Origin: Sulfitobacter noctilucicola
GTDB taxonomy: Bacteria > Pseudomonadota > Alphaproteobacteria > Rhodobacterales > Rhodobacteraceae
Reading direction: 5' to 3'
Assembly (NCBI RefSeq): GCF_000622385.1
Contig: NZ_JASD01000008.1
Span: 868,001-932,000, forward strand
DNA: 64,000 nt
Shown here piece by piece: positions 1 to 9,017 of this stretch. The notes under the pieces were generated by a model, which searched no databases, was not told where the DNA came from, and saw only the letters and a list, made by a program, of their open reading frames with translations. How positions within the stretch are numbered: position 1 is the stretch's first letter; each line of letters opens with the position of its first letter. The position numbers and the translations under genes were made by a program.

Positions 1-265
1 CGTCCAGCGGATCAACAATCAAAAAGGTATCACCCCGAGCTTCGTGCGTTGCTGCCTGCTCTTCGGTTACCAGCATCACATCCGGAAAGGCAGACCGCAG
101 TCCCGCGCTGATAATTGCATCCGCCGCCTCATCTGCTTCGGTGACAGGACTGTCATCAGACTTCGATTTTACATCAAAATCATCGCGACCATAGATCTCC
201 ATGATTTTGTCGCCCGCCTCCAATGATAGCTTGCGCATCACACTCACCAGTTTTTCGTAGTCCAT
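1..265 (-). CDS. cysQ: 3'(2'),5'-bisphosphate nucleotidase CysQ (N-terminal part, cut by window edge)
   Basis: The first 88 codons of a gene that runs off the left edge. It begins MDYEKLVSVMRKLSLEAG and contains SDDSPVTEADEAAD, then VTEEQ and IVDPLD at the edge. These are the metal-binding Glu and Asp segments of the inositol-monophosphatase fold (DSPVTxAD, EE, DPLDGT). In CysQ proteins this fold removes the 3'-phosphate from PAP, the by-product of sulfate assimilation and sulfotransfer, in the cytoplasm. The start ATG (263-265) is divergent from the permease gene at 381, leaving about 115 bases for two promoters. Another inositol-monophosphatase family member cannot be excluded because the substrate-determining C-terminal part is not visible. 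Confidence 0.85.
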   Translation of the reverse strand, partial: MDYEKLVSVMRKLSLEAGDKIMEIYGRDDFDVKSKSDDSPVTEADEAADAIISAGLRSAFPDVMLVTEEQAATHEARGDTFLIVDPLD

Positions 266-380
266 GCCCGGTGTTTCCTTTAGCTTTTGTTGATCCTGCA
301 GTTCAGCCTCCTTATGCTGGAGCGATAACGGAACAGCAAGAATTCCGTGCGATGGTCAAAAGCAGGTTCAAGGCAGCATC

Positions 381-1205
381 ATGTTTCAGACAAGACGCAA
401 ACCGCAAGGTGGAATTACATCGGCCCTGTCTATCGCGGAACTCGTGTACCATTCGGTCGTCCGCAGCGTGCGCAGGCAACACAATAACGCCTTTGTCGCG
501 ATTGCGATGAATATTATGCAGACGGTGCTGTTCATTGCAGCGTTCTATGTCATGTTTTCTGTTCTTGGTATGCGGGCCTCCGCAGTGCGGGGCGATTTCC
601 TCATCTATCTGATGACCGGCATCTTTCTTTATATGACGCATATCAAAGCATTGAGCGCCGTGCTGGGTTCTGAGGGGCCAGCCAGCCCGATGATGCAACA
701 CGCTCCGATGAACACAATCATCTCGATCCTGTCAGCTGCTGTGGGCGCGCTCTATATTCAGGTTCTATCCCTTGTTATTGTACTTTTTGCCTACCACGTG
801 GCGTGGACACCGGTTGTGATTGATCAACCCTTCGCTGCTTTTGGCATGTTGGTCGTTGCTTGGTTTAGCGGATGTGCCCTTGGTCTCGTCTTTTTGGCGC
901 TAAAGCCATGGTTTCCCTCAATCGTCGCTTTGCTTGCCATGGTATACCAACGGGCAAACATGGTCGCTTCTGGTAAGATGTTTCTCGCGAATTCACTGCC
1001 GAGCTTCATGCTGTCTATGTTTGACTGGAACCCGCTTTTTCATGTGATTGATCAGGCGCGGGGCTTTGCGTTCATCAACTACAACCCACGCTATTCGGAT
1101 TGGCACTATTCAATGTGGATCGGCGTTGTTGCGCTAATGATTGGGTTGATGGGCGAGTTTTACACACGCCGCCACGCCTCCCTCAGCTGGGATGCACGCC
1201 GCTAG
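381..1205 (+). CDS. ABC-2 type transporter permease, capsule/polysaccharide export family
   Basis: 274 residues with about six hydrophobic segments after a roughly 45-residue cytoplasmic N-terminus. The size and layout match KpsM-like permeases, which carry polysaccharides or glycolipids across the inner membrane with a separate KpsT-type ATPase. The C-terminal part NPLFHVIDQARGFAFINYNP resembles the conserved NPLxHxIExxRxxxF stretch of the family. No ATPase gene lies beside it; on its left is divergent cysQ and on its right a convergent APC-like gene. It is therefore an orphan permease within this window, and its ATPase must be encoded elsewhere. The ATG at 381 gives the full-length N-terminus. 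The exported substrate cannot be told from sequence. Confidence 0.75.
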   Translation: MFQTRRKPQGGITSALSIAELVYHSVVRSVRRQHNNAFVAIAMNIMQTVLFIAAFYVMFSVLGMRASAVRGDFLIYLMTGIFLYMTHIKALSAVLGSEGPASPMMQHAPMNTIISILSAAVGALYIQVLSLVIVLFAYHVAWTPVVIDQPFAAFGMLVVAWFSGCALGLVFLALKPWFPSIVALLAMVYQRANMVASGKMFLANSLPSFMLSMFDWNPLFHVIDQARGFAFINYNPRYSDWHYSMWIGVVALMIGLMGEFYTRRHASLSWDARR

Positions 1206-1299
1206 ATTTGTGCCAGATGGGTTTCCGAGGTCTTTTGTAAGCCTACACATCCCGTGGCTGACCAGTTCAATCACCTCGCTGCGGACGGGGCACGATCAG

Positions 1300-2502
1300 T
1301 CACTCAACCTGCGTGCCGAATAGAGTGATTGCGACACCCAGTATCGCCAACGAGAAGAAGAACGCCGTCGCACCGTATCTCTTTCGCTCGTTTGCGCGAA
1401 GTGCAGCAATGCCGCACTGTAACGCATAATAAAGCGCGAAGGCCCGCGAGGCATAGCTGATGATTTCGAACAGGTTCGCCGTCCAGGTCATCATGATGCC
1501 AGCACCCACCAAGATGATATAGGCGCGCTTTTCGGTGACGACCCCCTTACTCACCTCGGCAATCAGCCCTCCCGACCCGCTCGTGTCCGCAATCGCGGCA
1601 CTAAATTGGGCGCTAAGTGCTGCAAGGACCAACAGCAGCGGCAGAACCGGCGCGACGGCTTGCATAAGAGAGATGATCGTAGTCTCGTCGAAAGCATCTG
1701 CATCCGTTTCAAACGCGTAGGTCAGAAGAAAGATATAGAGGCAGTAGATCCCGGCAGAAATCCACTGTGCGCGTCTCATGGAACGGATACGCATTTCCGC
1801 GTCGTAGGTCGCGCCAAGGTAGCGAGACGTTTCAAACCCCTGCACAGTCACGATGAGTCCCGCCATAAGCGTGACCCCCGCCCATCCGGTTATTCGCGGC
1901 GGATCAAACATCAGTCCGCCACCAGAAGCTTGCTGCCCGAAGTGCACAGCGAGCCCGAACACAAGCCCTGCGATGATCGACAGCTTCAAGCCGACTGAAA
2001 CCTGTTCGAGCCGTTCGAGCGCCAGAAAACCGCGTGTAAGCCCGGTAAACAATATCAAAAGAAAGACGGCGGTTGTCAGAAGGTTGGCGTGAAAGGCATC
2101 GTTCACGTCAGTAAGGCTCACACCGAATGACCCGAAAAGGTTCAGGTAGTAGGCCACCGAAATAATGAAAGCGAATGCAAGAACGACAGAGGCTGATGTT
2201 TCAAGCAAGGCAACCACAGGTGATGGAGTAGCCCGTCTGTCTATTTCAGCAATGTTGAAGCGAATGGCGCTGCCGAACAGATACGCAACGACACACAGGC
2301 CGACCATGACAAGTGGCGCGTATCCGCCATAGCTGGTGTCGAGGATCGGACCCAGAACCAGAAAACCGCTGCCGATAATCGAGGCAAGCGGTGTGATCGT
2401 CGCCCGCCAGGCAGTCGAGTTTGCAAGGCGCGGCCAGATCAACAGACCGCCACACAGAATAACGACGGTCAATATTGCGGCGTTAATCATTCTGGGGCTC
2501 AC
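1300..2502 (-). CDS. APC-superfamily-like integral membrane protein, function unknown
   Basis: 400 residues with about 11-12 hydrophobic segments. An early segment, PLASIIGSGFLVLGPILD, resembles the unwound, substrate-binding first helix of amino acid/polyamine/cation (APC) and NRAMP-type LeuT-fold transporters (GSG followed by a hydrophobic run). No specific subfamily signature was recognised, so the substrate is unknown. The listed start is GTG at 2502; an in-frame ATG at 2490 is equally possible, and neither has a strong ribosome binding site. The gene converges on the ABC-2 permease with a 94-base gap and lies 63 bases beyond the end of alkB, on the same strand as alkB. Confidence 0.6.
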   Translation of the reverse strand: MSPRMINAAILTVVILCGGLLIWPRLANSTAWRATITPLASIIGSGFLVLGPILDTSYGGYAPLVMVGLCVVAYLFGSAIRFNIAEIDRRATPSPVVALLETSASVVLAFAFIISVAYYLNLFGSFGVSLTDVNDAFHANLLTTAVFLLILFTGLTRGFLALERLEQVSVGLKLSIIAGLVFGLAVHFGQQASGGGLMFDPPRITGWAGVTLMAGLIVTVQGFETSRYLGATYDAEMRIRSMRRAQWISAGIYCLYIFLLTYAFETDADAFDETTIISLMQAVAPVLPLLLVLAALSAQFSAAIADTSGSGGLIAEVSKGVVTEKRAYIILVGAGIMMTWTANLFEIISYASRAFALYYALQCGIAALRANERKRYGATAFFFSLAILGVAITLFGTQVE

Positions 2503-2565
2503 ATTTTAAAGATAATGCACCAATCATTTCGCCACTTTGGAACATTCATTGAATTGCCTTACGTT

Positions 2566-3165
2566 TCAATCGACGACCCTCAAGGTCAGGTTTATGCGCC
2601 CTCCCTTCGGCAACAGCGTGGATGAACCGGCCCTGATTCTGTCAACGCCGTGATAGCAGAGCCGCGCATCGCCCCCCATAACCACCACATCCCCCGACTG
2701 AAGCCAGATCGATTCAGTTTTGCCGCCGCGTGTCGTGTTGCCAATTCTGAAAAGCGCCGCGTCGCCGAGCGAAATCGAAACAACAGGCCACTGGAAGTCT
2801 GCCTCGTCATGATCGCGATGCATCCCCATTTTTGCATCGGGGCCATAGTAATTGATCAGGCAGCATTCAGGCCGACGCTCAAGGCCCGTCACACTGTCCC
2901 AAATAGAAAGAACCTGTGATGGGATCTCGGGCCATGGCTGTCCGTTAGGATGTGCCGGAATGTACTTGTATCCAGATTTATCCGAAAACCACCCATAGGT
3001 ACCAGCCGCTGTCATCCTCACCGACATGGGTTTGCCGTAAGGTGTGTCTGGGCGGAAAAGCGGAGCGGCTTTCAATACGTTTCGCAATGCTTCGACCAGC
3101 GCTTCTTGGGCGGTCGGATCAAGCAGTTCCTTGTGAATCTTGAACCCGCGCAGTGTTAAAACCAT
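2566..3165 (-). CDS. alkB: AlkB-type 2-oxoglutarate/Fe(II) dioxygenase, alkylated DNA repair
   Basis: 199 residues. AlkB enzymes oxidatively remove methyl groups from 1-methyladenine and 3-methylcytosine in DNA or RNA. The metal ligands are visible as His116-x-Asp118 in MGMHRDHDE and His172 in CYHGVDR. The 2-oxoglutarate-binding pair Arg190/Arg196 is in GRINLTLR, matching the RxNxTxR end of E. coli AlkB. NYYGPDAKMGMHRD fits the substrate-side loop before the HxD motif. The length is close to the 200-216 residues of bacterial AlkB. The gene is transcribed away from dnaK, sharing the 214-base region 3166-3379. No ada gene is nearby, so adaptive-response control is not suggested by context. Confidence 0.92.
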   Translation of the reverse strand: MVLTLRGFKIHKELLDPTAQEALVEALRNVLKAAPLFRPDTPYGKPMSVRMTAAGTYGWFSDKSGYKYIPAHPNGQPWPEIPSQVLSIWDSVTGLERRPECCLINYYGPDAKMGMHRDHDEADFQWPVVSISLGDAALFRIGNTTRGGKTESIWLQSGDVVVMGGDARLCYHGVDRIRAGSSTLLPKGGRINLTLRVVD

Positions 3166-3190
3166 AGTAATTTCCCAGATTCCCCGCGAT

Positions 3191-3225
3191 TGATGAAAAA
3201 TCCACGCAAATTCGCGGATTCATCA
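3191..3225. repeat. imperfect dyad upstream of the dnaK heat-shock promoter
   Basis: TGATGAA (3191-3197) and TTCATCA (3219-3225) form a perfect 7-bp inverted repeat. Inside it CGC (3205-3207) faces GCG (3214-3216) around an AT-rich centre. It sits between the alkB start (3165) and the dnaK -35 element (3237). It is not CIRCE. It could be an operator for either divergent gene or chance; no regulator is identified. Confidence 0.3.
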
Positions 3226-3236
3226 CCCCCCCAACG

Positions 3237-3266
3237 GTTGCGAGCGCCATATGCGCCCCCTATATA
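3237..3266 (+). promoter_or_regulatory. sigma-32 (RpoH)-like promoter of dnaK
   Basis: The -35 core GTTG (3237-3240) is followed by 17 bases and then CCCTATATA (3258-3266). This fits the alphaproteobacterial RpoH pattern CTTG-N17-CYTATNT with one mismatch in the -35. The TATATA also suits the housekeeping sigma factor, so dual recognition is possible. It predicts a leader of roughly 105 bases before the dnaK ATG. Within that leader CACTGA (3277-3282) and TCAGTG (3296-3301) can pair. Confidence 0.6.
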
Positions 3267-3379
3267 CCCTGCGAACCACTGAGAGCACACGGCGATCAGT
3301 GTCAACAGATCGGGGCAAAGGTGCCGTAATGGGCCTCACGTCCCGTGTCATCGCCTTGAAGAGAAAAGGGATCAAAAAC

Positions 3380-5299
3380 ATGGCCAAAGTTATTGGTATC
3401 GACCTCGGAACGACAAACAGCTGTATCGCCATCATGGACGGCAGCCAGCCTCGCGTTATCGAAAACGCCGAAGGTGCACGCACAACCCCATCTATCGTCG
3501 CCTTCACGGATGACGAGCGTCTGGTGGGCCAGCCTGCAAAACGTCAGGCTGTTACAAACCCTGACAACACAATTTTCGGCGTAAAGCGCCTGATTGGCCG
3601 CCGCAACGACGATGCGGATCTGGCCAAGGACAAGAAAAACCTGCCCTTCAACGTGATTGATGGCGGCAACGGTGACGCATGGGTTGAAGCCAAGGGTGAG
3701 AAATACTCCCCTTCTCAAATCTCTGCTTTCATCCTTGGTAAAATGAAAGAAACCGCCGAGAGCTATCTTGGTGAAGAAGTGACGCAAGCGGTTATCACCG
3801 TTCCTGCGTACTTCAACGACGCACAGCGTCAGGCCACTAAAGACGCCGGTAAGATCGCCGGTCTTGAAGTGCTGCGGATCATCAACGAACCGACAGCCGC
3901 GGCTCTGGCTTACGGCCTCGACAAAGAGAACACACAGACAATCGCGGTCTATGACCTTGGTGGTGGTACATTCGACGTTACCATCCTTGAGATCGACGAC
4001 GGTCTGTTCGAAGTGAAATCCACCAACGGTGACACGTTCCTTGGTGGTGAAGACTTTGACATGCGGATCGTTAACTACCTCGCCGAAGAGTTCAAGAAAA
4101 CCAACGGTGTGGACCTGACCAAAGACAAGATGGCGCTGCAGCGTCTCAAGGAAGCCGCCGAGAAAGCCAAGATTGAGCTTTCCAGCGCCAACCAGACTGA
4201 GATCAACCAGCCGTTCATCTCGATGGGTTCCGACGGCTCACCACTGCACATGGTGATGAAGCTGACACGGGCGAAGTTGGAAAGCCTCGTCGGTGATCTG
4301 ATCAAAGCATCCATGAAGCCTTGTGCTGCTGCCCTGAAAGACGCCGGTCTCAGCGCCTCCGACATCGACGAAGTCGTTCTGGTCGGTGGTATGACACGCA
4401 TGCCGCGCGTTGTTGAAGAAGTGACCAAGTTCTTCGGTAAAGAGCCGCACAAAGGTGTGAACCCTGACGAAGTTGTGGCCCTTGGTGCCGCGATCCAGGC
4501 CGGTGTTCTGCAAGGTGACGTCAAAGACGTGGTTCTGCTGGACGTGACTCCATTGTCCTTGGGTATCGAAACCCTCGGCGGTGTGTTCACCCGTCTGATC
4601 GACCGCAACACCACGATCCCGACGAAGAAATCTCAGGTCTTCTCGACCGCCGAAGATAACCAGAACGCTGTGACGATCCGGGTTTTCCAGGGTGAGCGTG
4701 AAATGGCTGCCGACAACAAAATCCTCGGTGCCTTCAACCTTGAAAACATCCCGCCTGCCCCACGTGGCATGCCGCAGATTGAGGTGACCTTTGACATCGA
4801 CGCCAACGGCATCGTGTCTGTGGGTGCCTTGGACAAAGGCACCATGAAAGAGCAGAAGATCACGATCCAGGCATCCGGTGGTCTGTCCGACGACGACATC
4901 GAAAAGATGGTCAAGGACGCAGAAGAGAACGCCGAGGCGGACAAGGAACGCCGCGAGCTGATCGAAGCCAAAAACCAGGCCGAAAGCCTGATCCACTCGA
5001 CAGAGAAATCTGTGGAAGAGCATTCTGACAAAGTCGACCCAACCACGGTTGAGGCGATTGAGCTGGCAATTGCAGCGCTCAAGGATGATCTGGAAACAGA
5101 GGATGCAGGCAAGATCAAAGCGGGTCTTCAGAACGTGACCGAAGCCGCGATGAAGCTTGGTGAAGCCATCTACAAGTCGGCACAAGAAGCTGGCGAAGAC
5201 GATATGGCTGCTGCAGCGGACGAGCAAAGCGGACCGGCGGATGACGATATCCTCGACGCCGAGTTCGAAGACCTCGATGACGACAAGCGCGCATCGTAA
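3380..5299 (+). CDS. dnaK: molecular chaperone DnaK (Hsp70)
   Basis: 639 residues, about the size of E. coli DnaK (638). It starts [20 protein letters not shown] with the phosphate-1 loop. The adenosine and phosphate motifs follow ([49 protein letters not shown]). The substrate-binding domain ([13 protein letters not shown]) follows, and an acidic tail ends near [12 protein letters not shown]. Together with DnaJ and GrpE it folds and refolds proteins in an ATP cycle. The start at 3380 is chosen over upstream in-frame ATGs (3251, 3329) because of the conserved N-terminus and the AAAAGGG ribosome site at 3364-3370. dnaJ follows after a hairpin, and grpE and hrcA lie about 50 kb away in this window. 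Confidence 0.98.
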   Translation: MAKVIGIDLGTTNSCIAIMDGSQPRVIENAEGARTTPSIVAFTDDERLVGQPAKRQAVTNPDNTIFGVKRLIGRRNDDADLAKDKKNLPFNVIDGGNGDAWVEAKGEKYSPSQISAFILGKMKETAESYLGEEVTQAVITVPAYFNDAQRQATKDAGKIAGLEVLRIINEPTAAALAYGLDKENTQTIAVYDLGGGTFDVTILEIDDGLFEVKSTNGDTFLGGEDFDMRIVNYLAEEFKKTNGVDLTKDKMALQRLKEAAEKAKIELSSANQTEINQPFISMGSDGSPLHMVMKLTRAKLESLVGDLIKASMKPCAAALKDAGLSASDIDEVVLVGGMTRMPRVVEEVTKFFGKEPHKGVNPDEVVALGAAIQAGVLQGDVKDVVLLDVTPLSLGIETLGGVFTRLIDRNTTIPTKKSQVFSTAEDNQNAVTIRVFQGEREMAADNKILGAFNLENIPPAPRGMPQIEVTFDIDANGIVSVGALDKGTMKEQKITIQASGGLSDDDIEKMVKDAEENAEADKERRELIEAKNQAESLIHSTEKSVEEHSDKVDPTTVEAIELAIAALKDDLETEDAGKIKAGLQNVTEAAMKLGEAIYKSAQEAGEDDMAAAADEQSGPADDDILDAEFEDLDDDKRAS

Positions 5300-5322
5300 G
5301 TCAGCGTCTCGGAACCAATGAC

Positions 5323-5353
5323 AGGGCCGGTCCGTGCGGAACGGGCCGGCCCT
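5323..5353 (+). other. intercistronic stem-loop between dnaK and dnaJ
   Basis: AGGGCCGGTCCG (5323-5334) and CGGGCCGGCCCT (5342-5353) pair over 12 positions with a single G-T type pair and a 7-base loop. No T-run follows, so it is unlikely to be a full terminator. Such hairpins between dnaK and dnaJ commonly stabilise or process the message so that more DnaK than DnaJ is made; that role here is inference. Confidence 0.65.
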
Positions 5354-5380
5354 TCACGTTCCAGCAAAAGGATATAATCC

Positions 5381-6535
5381 ATGGCAAAACGTGACTATTA
5401 CGAAGTCCTTGGCGTTGCCAAAGGTGCGTCAGCAGACGAGATCAAGAAAGGCTATCGCACCAAAGCGAAAGAGCTTCATCCTGATCGTAACTCAGACAAC
5501 CCCAAGGCCGAGTCCCAGTTCAAAGAAGCGAACGAGGCTTACGAAGTTCTCAAAGACGCCGATAAGAAGGCTGCGTATGACCGTTATGGTCATGCAGCAT
5601 TCGAAGGTGGCATGGGCGGCGGTGGCCGTCCGGGCGGTGGCTTTGGCGGCGGTCAGGGCGATTTCTCATCTGCTTTTTCTGATGTCTTCGACGATCTGTT
5701 CGGCGACTTCATGGGGCAACGCGGTGGCGGTGGTGGCGGACGTCGTGCTGCCCGTGGTGCCGACCTGCGCTATAACCTGCGCGTAACGCTGGAAGATGCT
5801 TATGCCGGCCTGCAAAAGTCGATCAATGTGCCGACCTCGGTACAATGTGACAATTGCAGCGGATCGGGTGCCGAAGGTGGTGCTGAACCGACAACCTGCC
5901 CGACATGCTCGGGTATGGGCAAAGTCCGTGCACAGCAGGGCTTCTTTACCGTCGAACGGACCTGCCCGACATGTTCAGGCATGGGCCAGATCGTCAAAAA
6001 CCCCTGTACCGTGTGTCACGGCGCAGGTCGTGTTGAAAAAGAGCGGTCGCTCAGCGTCAATATTCCCGCCGGGGTAGAGACAGGTACACGCATCCGCCTT
6101 GCCGGTGAAGGCGAGGCTGGCATGCGCGGTGGCCCTTCAGGTGATCTGTATATCTTCATCGAGGTGACAGAACACGAACTGTTCGACCGCGAAGGACCCA
6201 ACCTGTTCTGCCGCGTGCCTGTTTCGATGAGCGCCGCCGCCCTTGGCGGCAATATCGAAGTGCCCACCATTGATGGTGGTCGTGGACGTGTGCAAATCCC
6301 GAGCGGTAGCCAATCGGGCCGTCAGATGCGTCTGCGCGGCAAGGGGATGCCACCGCTGCGGGGTGGCGGGACCGGTGACATGATCATCGAACTCGCTGTT
6401 GAAACACCAGTGAACCTGACATCCCGGCAGAAAGAACTGCTCAAAGAGTTTGAGGACCTGTCGTCCGAGAACAACCCTGAAAGCAGCAGTTTCTTCTCAA
6501 GCGTGAAATCCTTTTGGGAATCCATGAAGGGCTGA
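5381..6535 (+). CDS. dnaJ: chaperone protein DnaJ (Hsp40)
   Basis: 384 residues with the full type I layout. The J domain (residues 1-70) contains HPDRN. It is followed by a Gly/Phe-rich linker ([14 protein letters not shown]) and a zinc-binding region with four CxxCxGxG repeats ([32 protein letters not shown]). The C-terminal substrate-binding domains end the protein. DnaJ delivers substrates to DnaK and stimulates its ATPase. The ATG at 5381 has AAGGAT upstream. It is cotranscribed with dnaK through an 81-base gap that holds a hairpin, and is followed by a strong terminator. Confidence 0.98.
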   Translation: MAKRDYYEVLGVAKGASADEIKKGYRTKAKELHPDRNSDNPKAESQFKEANEAYEVLKDADKKAAYDRYGHAAFEGGMGGGGRPGGGFGGGQGDFSSAFSDVFDDLFGDFMGQRGGGGGGRRAARGADLRYNLRVTLEDAYAGLQKSINVPTSVQCDNCSGSGAEGGAEPTTCPTCSGMGKVRAQQGFFTVERTCPTCSGMGQIVKNPCTVCHGAGRVEKERSLSVNIPAGVETGTRIRLAGEGEAGMRGGPSGDLYIFIEVTEHELFDREGPNLFCRVPVSMSAAALGGNIEVPTIDGGRGRVQIPSGSQSGRQMRLRGKGMPPLRGGGTGDMIIELAVETPVNLTSRQKELLKEFEDLSSENNPESSSFFSSVKSFWESMKG

Positions 6536-6540
6536 ATACT

Positions 6541-6568
6541 GGGCGGGAGTTAATTCCCGCCCTTTTTG
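6541..6568 (+). terminator. rho-independent terminator of dnaK-dnaJ
   Basis: GGGCGGGA (6541-6548) pairs perfectly with TCCCGCCC (6555-6562), leaving a 6-base loop, and is followed by TTTTT (6563-6567). It starts five bases after the dnaJ stop codon. Confidence 0.92.
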
Positions 6569-6684
6569 CTTGGCGCCAGAAAACACATTTTCCGGTCGCT
6601 ATCCTACAGAGGCCGAGAATTTACGTTTCGGTAATATCCACGGATTATTAAGGCATTAGTAACCCTAATATTCCGGTTCAAATA

Positions 6685-7434
6685 ATGTCCTCTTTCCGCG
6701 ATCAGCTTCTACCCCATCTGCTCGAATCCTTCGATGGTCTGAAACCGATTCCGGTCGAACAACCCTCCTACATCAAGGATCACCGGCAACGACTCCGGGC
6801 GCGGTTCATGGGCGGCGGGCCAACTGCCATGCCAGATTACGAGCTGCTCGAACTCGTGCTTTTTCGCGCCATCCCGCGCCGTGATGTCAAACCGCTTGCG
6901 CACGCACTAATGACCCGCTTTGGCGACTTTAACAGAGTAATATCAGCACCCGAGGCCCGATTGCGTGACCTTGAAGGGGTAGGTGATGCGGTCGTGGTAG
7001 AACTAAAGATTGTGGAGGCCGCCGCGCAACGAATGGCCCGCGCTAAGGTCTTGAAGACGCATGTTGTGTCCAGTTGGGACGCGCTGATCGATTACTGCCA
7101 CACTGCGATGGCCCACCGCGAAACGGAGCAGTTCCGTGTGCTCTATCTCGACCGCAAGAATGTACTGATCGCGGATGAGGAGCAGGGCAAGGGCACTGTG
7201 GACCACGTGCCTGTCTATCCGCGTGAGGTGGCAAAACGAGCGCTTGAATTGAATGCATCTGCGCTGATCCTTGTCCATAATCACCCTTCGGGTGATCCCA
7301 CGCCGTCCGCGGCTGACATCGACATGACCGCACAAATTGCGCGGGCCTGCGATGCCTTGGGAATAGATCTGCATGACCACCTGATTATCGGGAAATCGAC
7401 CGAGCTGAGCTTCAAATCAGAAGGCTTTCTGTAG
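6685..7434 (+). CDS. radC: RadC family protein (JAB/MPN metalloprotease-like fold)
   Basis: 249 residues. The N-terminal half has helix-hairpin-helix-like features (LRDLEGVGDAVVVELK). The C-terminal half carries the JAB/MPN motif HNHPSGDPTPSAADID, with a conserved Glu upstream in TEQFRVLYLD. The family is named RadC/YicR; its once-claimed DNA-repair role is doubtful and the true activity is uncertain. The start is ATG at 6685, about 115 bases after the dnaJ terminator, so it has its own promoter. It ends five bases before the convergent OmpA-like gene. Confidence 0.92.
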   Translation: MSSFRDQLLPHLLESFDGLKPIPVEQPSYIKDHRQRLRARFMGGGPTAMPDYELLELVLFRAIPRRDVKPLAHALMTRFGDFNRVISAPEARLRDLEGVGDAVVVELKIVEAAAQRMARAKVLKTHVVSSWDALIDYCHTAMAHRETEQFRVLYLDRKNVLIADEEQGKGTVDHVPVYPREVAKRALELNASALILVHNHPSGDPTPSAADIDMTAQIARACDALGIDLHDHLIIGKSTELSFKSEGFL

Positions 7435-7439
7435 CTGTT

Positions 7440-8999
7440 TCAGCGCACCCAGACCTCTACCCGTCTGTTGGCCTGACGGCCCCAACTGGTGTCATCACAG
7501 GCCATCGGCATTGCCTCTCCAAAGGCATCGACACTCAAGGCTACCCTTTCCAGGTTTGCCGTGACGGCGGCGGCACTTACGGCACGCAATACCGCTTCGG
7601 CACGGCGGAGTGCGATATCCCTATTCGGCTTTGCCGCACCTTTTCCGTCGCTGAAGCCGACAAACAGCATCTGCCGCGCATCATACTTTCCTTGTTCAAG
7701 GGCACGGGCCAACTGCTGAACGTTTGATCGCGATTGCGCGTCCAGCCTGATGGATCCTGTTTCAAACCGGAAAGATGTGGTCAGCCGCGCCATCGGTGAC
7801 AGCGTCGTGGTCATGCGCTGAATCTCCTCCAGCGAAATCTCGGGGCCGGCAACGGTGATAGCGTTAGCAAACCTGTTGCCCTGCTGGTCAATCGCGATCT
7901 CTTCTGGTGCCTGATCTACCAAACCGGTCCGCCGGATAACATTCTGGGCTGCCGGTCCTCTTGTAAAAGCAAGAAACTCACGTGCGACACGCGGAAGGCG
8001 CCGGGCCGGAAAATACAAAAACATTGGCGCGGTCAGCGGATAGTCTTCTGTCTTGATGGTACGCCGCGCGGCATTCAGCGCAAAACCGCAGGTGCCATCC
8101 AGCGTCAGCACCCGCGTGTTGCTCCGTTCGGCATAGCTGGTCAGCCCGAGCGCCAAAGTGTCCTTTGCAACGGTTTCGGCAATTTCAGATGGCTGGATAT
8201 GACGGATCGCGTCAGGGGCCAGATTGAGTTTGGCGGGGACCATGATTTGATCCTCAATCGCCTGTGCCAGACCGTTTGACATATCGGGAAGGTGCAGTTC
8301 GATCGGGGCATCAGGGCCGCCCAGTGCCTGCCAGTTGGTGATCTCACCGGAAAAGACTTGTGCCAGCGCCAGCGGGGAAATGCTTTTGACCGGGTTGCGC
8401 AGCGCAACAACAGGGACGATGGCATCAAGAGCCAGAACGCGACTGCGGTTCGGGCCTGTAAGGTCGCCCATGCCCGCTTCCCTTGCATTTTTGCGTTCTT
8501 CAGCACGTATTTCGCGCAGGGACATCACGATGTCCGCTTCGTCAGCAAGCAGATCGGCGAATCCTTCGTCGGTATTGCTTGCCCGAAGGCCAAAACGCGC
8601 TGCGAGCTTGCCCGTATCAATTCGCGTCAACGAAAGTACGAAACCGGTTGCATCTACATCCTCGCGGGCAACTGTGTACCCGTTGCGTTGGGCATAGGCC
8701 TCTATCAGTGCGGGCATCAGGACGGCACCCATGGTGGCAGATCCTGACATTTCAATCTCGGCTACGTAGTCCTGAAGGTTCGGACACCCCGGACCGACAC
8801 AGGAAACGCCAGACCCGTCGACGGTCAATTCTCCGAATTCAGTCTGGACCCGATAGAACTCGCCATCAAAGCCCAAAAGTGTGCCGCTCAGCTCAACCTT
8901 GTTGTCACGGGACGTCAGCGTCACATCCTGTGCGAACACATTCGTGGCGGTGAAAATAAAAAGTGCGGCGATGGCCGCCGCACGTTTGATGTTCAACAT
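7440..8999 (-). CDS. PstS-like periplasmic binding domain fused to an OmpA peptidoglycan-binding domain
   Basis: 519 residues. A signal peptide (about residues 1-23, ending VFAQ) precedes a domain with two cysteines (CVGPGC). Next comes a phosphate-binding-protein-like module beginning EMSGSATMGAVLMPALIEAY, where PstS proteins have GSTT and a helix. The last about 125 residues are an OmpA-type domain (SFRFETGSIRLDAQSR, ALRRAEAVLRAV, RQANRRVEVWVR), which anchors to peptidoglycan in other proteins. The predicted place is the periplasm, bound to the cell wall. The ligand is unknown. It lies 18 bases after a signal-anchored protein gene and is probably cotranscribed with it downstream of secA. 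No phosphate-transport genes are nearby. Confidence 0.8.
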   Translation of the reverse strand: MLNIKRAAAIAALFIFTATNVFAQDVTLTSRDNKVELSGTLLGFDGEFYRVQTEFGELTVDGSGVSCVGPGCPNLQDYVAEIEMSGSATMGAVLMPALIEAYAQRNGYTVAREDVDATGFVLSLTRIDTGKLAARFGLRASNTDEGFADLLADEADIVMSLREIRAEERKNAREAGMGDLTGPNRSRVLALDAIVPVVALRNPVKSISPLALAQVFSGEITNWQALGGPDAPIELHLPDMSNGLAQAIEDQIMVPAKLNLAPDAIRHIQPSEIAETVAKDTLALGLTSYAERSNTRVLTLDGTCGFALNAARRTIKTEDYPLTAPMFLYFPARRLPRVAREFLAFTRGPAAQNVIRRTGLVDQAPEEIAIDQQGNRFANAITVAGPEISLEEIQRMTTTLSPMARLTTSFRFETGSIRLDAQSRSNVQQLARALEQGKYDARQMLFVGFSDGKGAAKPNRDIALRRAEAVLRAVSAAAVTANLERVALSVDAFGEAMPMACDDTSWGRQANRRVEVWVR

Positions 9000-9017
9000 G
9001 TGACCTCGGGGGTTGGA

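Noticed and set aside
3329..3379. In-frame ATG 17 codons upstream of dnaK
   Set aside because: DnaK proteins begin at MAKVIGID; a good AAAAGGG site precedes the ATG at 3380.
3166..3379. CIRCE element upstream of dnaK
   Set aside because: The dyad at 3191-3225 does not match TTAGCACTC-N9-GAGTGCTAA.
4238..5227. 329-codon open frame antisense to dnaK
   Set aside because: It is a shadow of the codon pattern of dnaK; the product is Phe/His-rich without domains and has no ribosome site.
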